Shown here piece after piece: positions 23,136 through 32,729 of a DNA stretch of 39,643 bases; the stretch's first letter is position 1; each line of letters begins with the position of its first letter. Source of the DNA: Saccoglossus kowalevskii (Eukaryota > Hemichordata > Enteropneusta > Harrimaniidae); contig NW_003106600.1 of NCBI RefSeq assembly GCF_000003605.2, forward strand, positions 287,884 through 327,526. The letters run 5' to 3'. A program made the position numbers and the translations under genes. The notes beneath the pieces are model-generated. The model worked only from the letters and a program-made list of their open reading frames with translations, did no database searches and was not told the origin of the DNA.

Positions 23136-25006
23136 AGTCGTCTTACCAACTATGCTTACCCACCGTATGCAGGAGGTGAATCACCAAGTTCTTCAGCAAG
23201 AGGTTCCATGCCAGGTTATTACAGATCTGCTGCATACACCTCGTACTCCTCCAAGACTGGAAGTGTAGAACCAGAAGTTTTGAAAGCTGATAGGGCTGTG
23301 CAGCAGTCGGCTGCACCTGGCATGGCTGAGACTGATATGGTAACAAAGACGACTGAAGTTACCATCATAACGACCTGGAGGACCGTCATCCGTAATAAAG
23401 ATGGTGAAATAATGAGGAAACCTGATGGGAATGTCGCACATGTTGGTGATCCGTTCCAGGATGAAGATGGGAAAGAAGTTGCCGGTAAGGTGTATGGACC
23501 AGATGGTAAACCAATGGAATACACCATATATCTGCAAATGATTAAAGTTCATCGCATTATGATCCGAGATAATGATGGCCATCCAAAGAAGACTCCAGAT
23601 GGGCGACCGATGTATGCTGGTGATCCAGTTGTTGATGAAGAAGGACGTGTAATTGAAGGGATGGTTTATGGTCTTGAAGGCGAGTCTGTCACATATGAAG
23701 ATTACTTATCCACAGCTGCTGAAACTAGGGAACCAGTACTTGGAGATGATGGTGAGGAATTGAAAACCGCTGATGGTCGTCCAATTCGACCTGGAGATCC
23801 AGTTATTGATGAGGACGGTAAAGTGGTCAAGGATTTGGTCTATGGTCTGGATGGCAAACCAGTACAGTACACTATGTTTTATACAACAGTCATCGTCACA
23901 CGTCAGATCATAAGAGGTCCTGATGGTCTGCCAATGTATACAGCCGATGGAAGACCGATTGTTGCTGGTGATCCGGTTGTTGACGAAGATGGTGTGGTAC
24001 GACAAGATATGGTCTATAACTTAGAAGGTAAACCTGTACCTGTATACGAATACTATATAACTACAATTACAAGGTCGGTAATCAAAGGTCCCGATGGAGA
24101 ACCACTGAAAACCGCTGATGGTCGTAACGTACATCCAGGTGATCCTGTCGTTGATGAAGACGGCAAGCTGGTGAAAGGTATGGTGTACAATCGTGACGGC
24201 AAACCAGTCAAATATACTGAATACTTTATTACTATTACTGTTACAAGAAAAATAATTCTCGGACCCGATGGTAAGCCGCTGAAAACCGCAGACGGAAGAC
24301 CAATGTATCCTGGTGATCCAGTTGTTGAAAAAGATGGTACTGTTGTACAAGGAATGGTGTATGGGGAGGACGGAAAGCCACTTCCTTATGAAGAGTTCTA
24401 CTCCACTAATGCCAATGCAATATTAAGAACCCCTGTGATTGGCCAAGACGGGGAGCCAATGATCACTAAAGATGGTAGAGTTATGTACGCTGGTGATCCA
24501 GTCGTGGATGATAACGGTAAAGTTTTGCATGGACTTGTGTATGGCTATGACGGTAGACCAGTTCCTTATAGCGAGTTCTACACGCACTCTACTCGAACTA
24601 CAACAACTACAACGACTACCACAAGTACAGTAACAAGAGTATCCGTGAAAGATAAAGACGGTTATCCGATGAAAACTCCAAAAGGTCAATTTATTTATGC
24701 CGGTGACCCCTACATGGATGAAGATGGGACTTATATTCCTGGGATGGTCTACGGCCACTACGGCCAACCGGTGACGTACAGCACCTTTTACTCTGAAACC
24801 ACAACCACCAAAATCTCTGTCGAACCTGTAATCGGGCCCGATGGAAAACCAATGAGACGACCTGATGGTAAAATCATCTATGTCGGTGATGCTGTTGTTA
24901 ATGAAAAGGGTCAGGTAATACCAGGAATGATTTACGGACCAGACGGTAAACCAGTTCCGTTTGTACAAGATAATGTTGCACCCATATCCATTCCAGTACA
25001 TGCTGG
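23136..25006 (+). CDS. Ank: Ankyrin exon: nine-copy Asp-Gly-rich repeat domain inserted before ZU5
   Basis: A 1871-nt exon (phase 0 in, phase 2 out) between TTTTCATTTTCAG and GTAAGT. The acceptor fixes the start: the frame opens SRLTNYAYPPYAGGESPSSS upstream of the first Met at 23208. About 80 residues of Ser/Thr-rich linker are followed by nine tandem modules, then a short tail ending PVHAG, which joins FLISFM of ZU5 just as xIHSG|FLVSFM does in vertebrates. Each ~58-residue module carries, in order, xxDGxP, K(T/P)xDGRPMY, (P/A)GDPVVDEDGxV, GMVYGxDGKPV and YxxFY. I do not recognise this domain. Repeated DG turns suggest short beta-hairpins. The DEDG clusters could bind cations, but that is speculation. 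The antisense open frames here are shadows. Confidence 0.95.
23370..24965 (+). repeat. Nine coding tandem repeats of about 58 residues (174 nt)
   Basis: Using the invariant Gly-Asp of the GDP motif as marker, copies recur at residues 80, 138, 196, 254, 311, 369, 429, 499 and 560 counted from the Met at 23208. That gives spacings of 58, 58, 58, 57, 58, 60, 70 and 61. Approximate unit starts are 23370, 23538, 23712, 23886, 24060, 24231, 24405, 24585 and 24795. Unit 8 is lengthened by a run of nine threonines written in mixed ACA/ACT/ACG/ACC codons. Unit 9 has GDA for GDP. Nucleotide identity between units is mostly low while the protein pattern is kept, so the array is old and constrained. Confidence 0.95.
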
Positions 25007-25671
25007 GTAAGTTGATATTGCATCGTTGTTATTTTTATTTTCAAAACGTGTAAATTGTATACAAGTGTGATGACGATGATTATACAACAACACCTTAGAA
25101 ATAAATGAGCATCAAAATCTCATTGAGAGCAAGTGAAAGAGCCATCAATGTAACCATTGTATTTGACCAGTAGAGCGTGTATCGTCTTGGATGAATGATG
25201 TTTAATTTGCCTGAAATAAAAAATTCACTTATGTAAATGAGAGGCATGTCTATTATCAAACTGTCATATTATAGTGTACAACAAATTACAACGTAGTTTA
25301 TTAGAGATATGATTCTCATGACGTAAATATGGCGTATTATAAATATGACATACTTTGTTTATTTGGTGAGACCAGTTTATAACATAACCGAAGATTTTCA
25401 TGAACACAAAAAACATACAAAATAGTCATTTTTATTGCAATATAGCGATTAATTATTAAAATATTACTTATGTTGGCCATAAAAAAAATGTCTAATTTAC
25501 CTAGTTAAGTGCATTGGCTACTTGTAGAGGTATATACCTTGCGAATCTAGTAAAACGTAACAAAGTAATTGTATGTATTTTCGTACGGATTTTCACTATT
25601 TATCTTGAAATTAAGAACAAATAAAATATTGTACTTGAATAATTCTCACTGTGATTTTTTTCCCTCGACAG
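25007..25671 (+). other. Ank: Intron between the DG-repeat exon and ZU5
   Basis: A 665-bp AT-rich intron; nothing else is visible. Confidence 0.85.
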
Positions 25672-25896
25672 ATTCCTTATCAGTTTTATGGTAGATGCTC
25701 GTGGTGGAGCCATGCGTGGTTGCCGTCTTCCTGGGCTTCGTATTATCGTTCCACCAGGGAAGGCGACCGGGCCAACTCGCATCACCTGCCGCATGATAAA
25801 GAGAATGAAACTAGTTAACCCACCCCCATTGATGGAAGGTGAAGCCCTCGCCAGTCGTGTACTGGAAGTTGGACCTTCTGGTGCTCAATTCCTCGG
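25672..25896 (+). CDS. Ank: Ankyrin exon: start of ZU5-N domain (spectrin binding)
   Basis: A 225-nt exon (phase 2 in, phase 2 out) between TCCCTCGACAG and GTAAGT. It encodes [18 protein letters not shown], then [15 protein letters not shown], and ends [22 protein letters not shown]. The Asp-Ala-Arg of FMVDARGG is the motif known in vertebrate ankyrins to be needed for beta-spectrin binding, and it is intact. Conservation is very high. Its last 25 residues resemble the optional exon at 27753. Confidence 0.97.
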
Positions 25897-26009
25897 GTAA
25901 GTTGAACAGGGGTTCGTCTGTTATAACATTGTTAGAAAAAAATATATATAACCCATTCCCTGATTGGCTAATAAGAGTAATGATATCTGTAATCCATATG
26001 TGTGGCAAT

Positions 26010-26091
26010 CTGAAATTGATGAATTGATCTGCCAATTGGAAACACTGTTACTGAAATTGATGAATTCATCTGCCATTTGGAAACACTGTTA
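26010..26091. repeat. 41-bp direct duplication
   Basis: Two adjacent copies start at 26010 and 26051 with CTGAAATTGATGAATT and end GGAAACACTGTTA. They differ at a few bases. Confidence 0.85.
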
Positions 26092-26882
26092 CATTCTTTC
26101 TACCAAGATGTTGTACATTATTGTCCTGTTGTATGTGGTAAGTGTTAGAGCATAGAAAGCTGTGTTGTGGATCTTCCTTGGTTTTTTGTTACCTTTGATG
26201 TCTACTAGGTGGAAGTCTGTGAAGAGACAGCATGTTGTGTTTCGTATCCATGCATGTTGTAATGGGATCATTGATTGTCTTTCTCTATTAACATAACAAT
26301 GTTCATTTCAAAATATATCCATTTTTCGGTTTCATTAATTCTTTTCTGCAATAAATTTCCTTACAATGTTTCCAAATTCCTTCATTATAAATTACTGTCC
26401 ATTCTTCCACTGTGGTTCTGTGATCCCCACAAAGTAATTGTTTTCTGTAGTGTTTACTTTTACCTATCCCTTTCGTTAGTCCTTGTGTGGTTCTATTACC
26501 CCTATAAATAAATAAATCATCTGATGCTCTATGGCCTTATCATTGGTATGAAGTAAAAGATTTGCCAGTACTTTCACAAAATGAATTACCATGACCACTA
26601 CACTGAACCTATCATACTACTGTTCTCCACGCTCAGGTTTTGTCACTTCCACTATTTAATGACTACCGGTATGTTCCTGGTATTGTGGTCCTGTCACCCC
26701 ATACAAAATGAATGAATCTGTCTCCCTCATTGGTGTTGTCACCCCACTGTCCCATATACTGTGGTGCTGTCGTCCCACTGATTCTTTGTTTTATTACCCC
26801 CACAGTTTAATGAATAAGTCCCTGATAATGTGGTCTTGTCTCTTTCTTATAAAATGAATGAATCTGTCACCCCACTGTACTT

Positions 26883-27130
26883 CACACTGAGGTGCTGTCA
26901 CCCCCTCCTCCACAAGTCAATGATTCTGTTCTCTACATTGGCGATGTCTTCCCACTCCTTCACACTGAGGTGCTGTCACCCCCTCCCCCACAAGTCAATA
27001 ATTCTGTCTCCTACATTGGTGATGTCTTCCCACTCCTTCACACTGAGGTACTGTCCCCCCCCCCACACACACACACAAGTCAATAAGTCTGCCCTCTATA
27101 CTGGTGATGTCTTCACACAGGTGCTGTCAC
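26883..27130. repeat. Tandem repeat, 78-bp unit, about three copies, in a degenerate pyrimidine-rich tract
   Basis: CACACTGAGGT recurs at 26883, 26961 and 27039. Units contain ACAAGTCAAT and GATGTCTTC blocks. Looser relatives of the pattern (CCCCACAATTTAATGAAT, GTGGT(C/G)TTGTC) extend left to about 26640. A run of C followed by CA dinucleotides lies near 27054-27077. Confidence 0.8.
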
Positions 27131-27191
27131 AATTTAATGATATTGATATTGTTTTTTTCACTTCCCTATACCCAATGAATGAATCTGATGT

Positions 27192-27443
27192 CACCCCCAC
27201 AATTTAATCCTGTACTGGTAGTTTTTGTTATCCCACACAAAAGTAATAAATCTGTTTCCTACTCTGTGGTGCTTGTTGATTCTTGATTTTTNNNNNNNNN
27301 NNNNNNNNNNNNNNNNNNNNNNNNNNNNNNNNNNNNNNNNNCACCCCCACAATTTAATCCTGTACTGGTAGTTTTTGTTATCCCACACAAAAGTAATAAA
27401 TCTGTTTCCTACTCTGTGGTGCTTGTTGAATTCTTGAATTTTT
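27192..27443. other. Scaffold gap (50 N at 27292-27341) with duplicated flanks
   Basis: The ~100 bp before the N run (27192-27291) and the ~100 bp after it (27342-27443) are almost identical. Both begin CACCCCCACAATTTAATCC, and the second copy carries one extra base in two places near its end. This pattern is typical of two contig ends that overlap but were not merged, so the gap is probably artificial and the true intron about 150 bp shorter. A real tandem duplication is the alternative. Confidence 0.8.
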
Positions 27444-27752
27444 CGCCATTGCTGTCTCCAGTGATTCGTTTTATTTGCAGTCTTTGTTACCATGGCTATT
27501 ATTGTGAGCCACATCATTATTAACCATCTAACTATAACTATCCTTTATCAACAATGAATGCTCTTTAAATCATGGTAACCATGGTAATGATATACTATCT
27601 TTCTGAATGTATGTACCAGATTAAATTTAACTTTTTGAGTTGCCTGTGATAAATGAATGCATCGTCTTGTTTCATCTCTTGTTTCTCTTTAACATTTACA
27701 ATTAATTCATCCTTCATCCTGTCTATCAATCCGCGAACTTGACTGCCAATAG

Positions 27753-27854
27753 GGGTTTAGGCAACAAAGTCTACTACCACCCTCCCCTCAATGAGGGGGA
27801 GGCACTTGTGAGCCGTATTGTTGAACTCGGCCCAGCACAAGAAAAATTCTTGGG
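27753..27854 (+). CDS. Ank: Ankyrin alternative exon inside ZU5-N (PPLNEGEALVSR)
   Basis: A 102-nt exon between ACTGCCAATAG and GTATGT, phase 2 on both sides, so it can be included or skipped in frame. It encodes GLGNKVYYHPPLNEGEALVS followed by RIVELGPAQEKFLG. Vertebrate ANK2 and ANK3 have an optional exon at the same place with the closely similar PPPLNEGESLVSR...LGPxGTKFLG, which strongly supports reality and ancient origin. The sequence also parallels the end of the preceding constitutive exon ([19 protein letters not shown]), so it looks like an old partial exon duplication. Confidence 0.85.
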
Positions 27855-29087
27855 GTATGTAGTGTCAACAATTCGTATCTACAGTTGTTACATTTACCAC
27901 TTTGATAGTGCTTTTTTCCTCCTTACCTTCTTAAAGTAGTGTTTTAACTCTCCTGCACGTTTGGGTAGTCCTGTCATGTGGTGTGTACGCAATTGTTGTT
28001 GATTTTCAGTTCATTATTCGAGACAGTGTTTATGATGTTTATTAAATCGTTACAGTCGTTGTGCCACTCTGTGTTTGATACAAGTCACATGCAGTGTATA
28101 CACAATGCATGGAACATGTATTGATTGTTCATTTAAAATAAAACGCATATTGCACCTCGACTGAAGTGACGTTGACTTTCAATGTTATGTGTTGCATGTC
28201 ATGCATGTTTATAGTTGTTTTGCTTCAACGCTTTCACCCCTATCTGTGAATGGTTTGACCTATATTATTACTGGCCCATTCCAGTGGCAGTTGTGAAACT
28301 GTTGGTTTTGTATTTCATTTTGTGATTTTTAAAATACCTTAAGTTTTTATGTTTATTTTTTTGTATGGGTGAATTTAAACATTGTATAAAATTTGGAGGT
28401 TAGCATCATTGGTTTATTCTAGTTTTAAAAATTGGTTTATTCTAGTTTTATGTCTGAACATAGTTTTATTCTAGTTTAAATGAAAATTGATTTATGTACA
28501 TGTTCCAGTCAGTGTATAATAAACATCTCAGCTGTGCATGTTTTGACCCCTCCACTTGTCAACATTGACCTTTGACCTCAATTTTCATCCCCGTTAACCC
28601 TCTACCTCAAATTTCATCTCTGTTCACCTTTGACCTCAAATTTCATCTCCGTTCACCTTTGACCTCAAATTTCATCTGTTCACCTTTGACCTCAAATTTC
28701 ATCTCCGTTCACCCTTGACTACAACCTTCATCAACATTCCTAAGTAGTCATTCAGGTATCTTTATTATATCAATATTTGAATAAAAAAACAGAAATTATT
28801 ATAAATTCTGGCAGGGAAATAAAAAGATTTGAAAAATTTAGTTATTTTCATCTCCAAATATCTGGCCAGACAGGTTTGATAAATAAAATTGATAAATCAG
28901 AAATTACAGAAATTTATTAAAACACAAATCCCACATTGGTGTGTGTTCTTCCAACTTAGCACTTCTAAAAATGCCTTTGTTTACTAAATAAATTATGGTT
29001 CTGTTTGATATTTATGTTTTTTATCATAAAAAATTCCAGTTTTTATAACTATTTTTATTTATTTTTTTAAATTCTATACGCTTTCAG
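27855..29087 (+). other. Ank: Intron within ZU5-N
   Basis: A 1.23-kb intron with three short GTTTTATTCTAGTTT repeats near 28410-28480 and a 29-bp tandem repeat at about 28560-28732. No other exon seen. Confidence 0.85.
28560..28732. repeat. Tandem repeat, 29-bp unit, about six copies
   Basis: The unit reads GTTCACCTTTGACCTCAAAT then TTCATCTCC. The edges are diverged and one copy is a few bases short. Confidence 0.85.
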
Positions 29088-29248
29088 TCCTGTGATTATC
29101 GAGATACCACATTTTGGTTCGCTGCGTGAAAAAGAGAGAGAAATTGTTGTATTACGTAGTGACAACGGCGAATCATGGAAAGAACACACATTGGAATCTT
29201 CAGATGAGTTAGTACATGAAACGCTTAATGGTACACTTGACGGAGAAG
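29088..29248 (+). CDS. Ank: Ankyrin exon: ZU5-N domain, middle
   Basis: A 161-nt exon (phase 2 in, phase 1 out) between CGCTTTCAG and GTAAGC. It encodes [20 protein letters not shown], then [20 protein letters not shown] and [26 protein letters not shown](L/I)VVLRS(E/D)NG and WKEH are conserved ZU5 strands of ankyrins. It joins either the constitutive or the optional upstream exon in frame. Confidence 0.96.
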
Positions 29249-29878
29249 GTAAGCGCTTTGAATGCTTGAGGAAGCTTTCAACGTTAAAGAGAGCTTTCCA
29301 TGCTTGAGGGAGCTTTCCATGCTTGAGGGAGCTTTCCATGCTTGAGAGAGCTTTCAACGCTAGAAGGAACTTTCCACACTAGAGACTTGTTTAAGACCAT
29401 CTTGTGTAATCTCGATAGAACATCAAATCTCAAACCATTCATTTTTGTTAATTATCAATTGCATTGTTTTCGTTTATATATTGTAAGAGACAAATATGTC
29501 CATGCAAAACTATTTTCTATTTCCACTGGAATTTTAACTAAAATATTCCTTGATTTTTAAAAAATTATTGCTGTCATGTTTCAGATCTGTCACTAATTTT
29601 CCAGACGACTGAGTTAAACATTCTGTTGCCATAATGCTAGTTATTTCTGTGCAAAACATTAACAACGTCTGTATTTTGAACTCTTAGTCTCTCATCATGC
29701 CATGAGCAAGAATGATTACAGTAGTCCTTCTCTGAACATGCTATGTTTTCTTGCAGTGTCTTATATGACCATATTCATTAAACCAATATTGCCTTTCCAG
29801 ATTTGGCATATATATATAATTTAATCATTGCCTAGTCTATAGTCCAGCAATTGTAATCACATTTTTATTGATTTCCAG
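29249..29878 (+). other. Ank: Intron within ZU5-N
   Basis: A 630-bp intron that starts with a short tandem repeat (29254-29385) running almost from the donor. Nothing else is visible. Confidence 0.85.
29254..29385. repeat. Tandem repeat, 19-bp unit, starting just inside the donor
   Basis: The unit is GAGCTTTCCATGCTTGAGG with variants CAACGCTAGAAGG at the edges, about six or seven copies. The array begins within ten bases of the splice donor at 29249. Confidence 0.8.
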
Positions 29879-30090
29879 AAATTGAATCATTGGAAGATTT
29901 AGTTGAAAAACGAATTTGTAGAATAGTTACCCGAGATTTCCCACAATACTTTGCTATTATCTCACGAGTACGTCAAGAAACGAATACAATTGGACCATCA
30001 GGGGGAATGTTAAGTTCAACAGTTGTTCCACAAGTACAAGCAGTGTTCCCTGAAGGTACTCTAACTAAGAAAATCAAAGTTGGTCTCCAG
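29879..30090 (+). CDS. Ank: Ankyrin exon: end of ZU5-N and start of ZU5-C
   Basis: A 212-nt exon (phase 1 in, phase 0 out) between TTGATTTCCAG and GTAAGT. It encodes [20 protein letters not shown], which ends ZU5-N, then [20 protein letters not shown] and [15 protein letters not shown], which open ZU5-C. The [23 protein letters not shown] motif is the standard start of the second ZU5 in ankyrins. Confidence 0.97.
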
Positions 30091-30845
30091 GTAAGTAAAT
30101 CACATGTTACATACTAGCCAGTCACATGGTACACACTAGCCAGTCACATGGTACAAACTAGCCAGTCACATGGTACAAACTAACCAGTCACATGGTGCAC
30201 ACTAGTCAGTCACATGGTGCACACTAGTCAGTCACATGGTACATACTAGCCAGTCACATGGTACACACTAGCCAGTCACATGGTACAAACTAGCCAGTCA
30301 CATGGTACAAACTAGCCAGTCACATGGTACACACTAGCCAGTCACATGGTACATACTAGCCAGTCACATGGTACATACTAGCCAGTCACATGGTACATAC
30401 TAGCCAGTCACATGGTACACACTAGCCAGTCACATGGTACACACTAGCCAGTCACAGGGTACACACTAGCCAGTCACAGGGTACACACTAGCCAGTCACA
30501 GGGTACACACTAGCCAGTCACAGGGTACACACTAGCCAGTCACAGGGTACACACTAGCCAGTCACAGGGTACACACTGGCCAGTCACAGGGTACACACTG
30601 GCCAGTCACAGGGTACACACTGGCCAGTCACAGGGTACACACTGGCCAGTCACATGGTGCACACTGGCCAGTCACATGGTGCACACTGGCCAGTCACATG
30701 GTGCACACTGGCCAGTCACATGGTGCACACTGGCCAGTCACATGGTGCACACTGGCCAGTCACATGGTGCACACTGGCCAGTCACATGAGAGATGTGAGC
30801 ACGATGCATAACTTCTAATGGTGTCTTCAATATTCTCATTTATAG
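30091..30845 (+). other. Ank: Intron almost filled by a 22-bp minisatellite
   Basis: A 755-bp intron, about 90 percent of which is the minisatellite described separately. Only the donor region and the last ~55 bp are unique. Confidence 0.9.
30105..30788. repeat. Minisatellite, 22-bp unit, about 31 copies
   Basis: The unit is CAGTCACATGGTACACACTA followed by GC. Variants are arranged in blocks: CATGGTACAAACTAGC copies on the left, CAGGGTACACACTAGC then ...CTGGC in the middle, and CATGGTGCACACTGGC on the right. The block structure indicates successive local amplifications. Confidence 0.95.
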
Positions 30846-31050
30846 GCCCAACCAATTCCAGTAGACATCATCAAGAAAGTCCTTGGTAACCGTGTAATGG
30901 TGAGTCCCATAGTGACAATAGAACCCAGGAGAAGGAAATTCCATAAAGCTATTACAGTAACAATTCCTGTTCCATCAGCAACGACGCAAGGTGTTATGAA
31001 TGGTTATGGTGGTGATACGCCAACTCTTAGACTTTTGTGCAGTATTACAG
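30846..31050 (+). CDS. Ank: Ankyrin exon: ZU5-C domain, first part
   Basis: A 205-nt exon (phase 0 in, phase 1 out) between CTCATTTATAG and GTGAGC. It encodes [20 protein letters not shown], then [23 protein letters not shown], a short variable loop ([14 protein letters not shown]) and [11 protein letters not shown]. The EPRRRKFHK and [10 protein letters not shown] strands are among the most conserved in ankyrins. An internal ATG|GTGAGT near 30899 resembles a donor, but using it would lose the core of the domain. Confidence 0.97.
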
Positions 31051-31307
31051 GTGAGCAATTAAAATATGAATATTATCCAATTTGATGCAATTCATTTGTT
31101 TCATTAATGTAGCTGAAATGTGCCAGTTTTTCGCAATGTCATGTTCAATGTCATTCCATTTAATATATACAACTCAACGATTAATTGTTGCATGGCAACT
31201 GTGATGCATAATCTAATACAGACAGTGGTGGTCATATTGATTTGTACACTATCCTAAAATTACCACGAGTAGCATGAGTAAATATGTTTCAATGTATTTT
31301 TTATTAG

Positions 31308-31404
31308 GTGGCACTCAACCCGCACAATGGGAAGACATTACTGGCACAACACCTCTTACTTTTGTCAATGAGTGTGTGTCATTTACCACCACAGTATCTG
31401 CAAG
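31308..31404 (+). CDS. Ank: Ankyrin exon: ZU5-C domain, last part
   Basis: A 97-nt exon (phase 1 in, phase 2 out) between TTTTTTATTAG and GTATGT. It encodes [20 protein letters not shown] and [12 protein letters not shown], with the split Arg leading to RFWLMDCR of [10 protein letters not shown]-(T/S)TPLTF is a signature of ankyrin ZU5-C. The 257-bp intron before it has nothing notable. Confidence 0.96.
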
Positions 31405-32500
31405 GTATGTATTGTATCAAACTTTATACCGCATTAACTTTATCAGATGCACTTGAATATTAAAACTGTTAATGACCTCACCTGAGGGCATTATAAACAA
31501 TTATTGCCCATCAAGTGACTGTTATTGACCTGAAGCTGAAGGCCAAGGAAAATAATAGTAATTCTTGGTATCAACACAATCCAAGGATAAGAACAGTAAG
31601 TATTAAAGATAACTGCCAGAACCCAAATGATGTTAGATGAAAATTACACATCGAAAAATGTTGTTCACCTTTTTATCGTCAACAACCTGTGTCATAGCAA
31701 AACGGAGAATTAAGACTGTGGCAAGAATTGTGCAAGGAGATGTAAAAATTAATAGTGAACATGATTGTGATCATGTGTTCACTTTTGACAAATAACACTG
31801 ACATTGTAATATTAAATAGCATAGTTGTCACATTAAAATCATTCAAATTCATCTAAAGATGCTGAACATCCGTGGCAATGGGTGATGTCCCGTACACTGT
31901 GCGAGTGCTGCAAAAATCTAATGATTTGATTTTGAATTAGGTTTTTATAGCGTAATGTCAAAATTCTGATTTTTGAGTGGGGTATAATATTGTGTTAAAT
32001 TATCTTTACTTTAGCACATTATTATTATCTCCTAAAATACTTTCGCATTTGTCAAATCCCATGTGACGTTTTTGACGTCACACCGATGCTATGACGCTTG
32101 TTTGTCCTGTTTTTTTTACATTTGATTTCACATCAATTGCAGGATCTCGTAGTACAAGCAAAATGGTTTCTTGTTGGACTTGGTGAAATAAATCTTTCTG
32201 TAGAATCATGCTATGTCATTGGAGTATGAAAATATGTAGTGGCAAATATTTGTGCTACATTTTTGGTGGAAAATAATTTACCTGAAAATTATAAAGGCAC
32301 ACACTTACGGATATTCATAGATTATTACATAAAAGTATTTGAATATGAAAAAAAAAGGAAATCATAAAATTTATGATTCAGACTTAATGATAAACGTATT
32401 CTACTCAAAGAGGGCGCTATATATTATATGGTCTTTCTCACAAATGCATGTAATACTTTACGATAGTTTTATAACTTAGTTTCTTGTAATTCTGCTTCAG
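31405..32500 (+). other. Ank: Intron between ZU5-C and UPA
   Basis: A 1.1-kb intron with no tandem repeats and no candidate exon that I can support. Confidence 0.85.
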
Positions 32501-32729
32501 GTTTTGGCTCATGGATTGTCGAGAGATAAATCAAGCCAGTAACTTTGCTAGAGAGCTATATCATGAAGTGACAGCGGTGCCGTTCATGGCAAAATTTGTC
32601 GTGTTCGGAAAGACACATGACCCGATTGAAGCCCGAATTCGAGTGTTCTGTATGACTGATGATAAGATGGATAAAACATTAGAAAGTCAAGAACATTTCA
32701 CTGAAATAGCTCGTAGTAGGGATGTGGAG
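32501..32729 (+). CDS. Ank: Ankyrin exon: UPA domain, first part
   Basis: A 229-nt exon (phase 2 in, phase 0 out) between TTCTGCTTCAG and GTAAGA. It encodes [20 protein letters not shown], then [34 protein letters not shown] and ARSRDVE. UPA (shared with UNC5 and PIDD) packs against the ZU5 pair; FWL-DCR, MAKFVVF and CMTDDK-DKTLE are conserved. Confidence 0.97.

Larger units (their letters stand above)
25897..27752 (+). other. Ank: Intron within ZU5-N, with tandem repeats and assembly gap
   Basis: This 1.86-kb intron holds a 41-bp direct duplication (26010-26091), a pyrimidine-rich degenerate repeat tract from about 26640 to 27190, and a 50-N gap with duplicated flanks. Confidence 0.8.

Noticed and set aside
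24423-25001. 192-codon antisense open frame in the DG-repeat exon
   Set aside because: Shadow of the sense repeats: Asp-Gly-rich sense codons give few antisense stops. The sense strand has splice sites, phase and ZU5 continuity.
30899-30904. Internal GTGAGT donor-like site in the ZU5-C exon
   Set aside because: Using it would delete the conserved EPRRRKFHK and LRLLCSIT strands; the downstream donor at 31051 fits the family.
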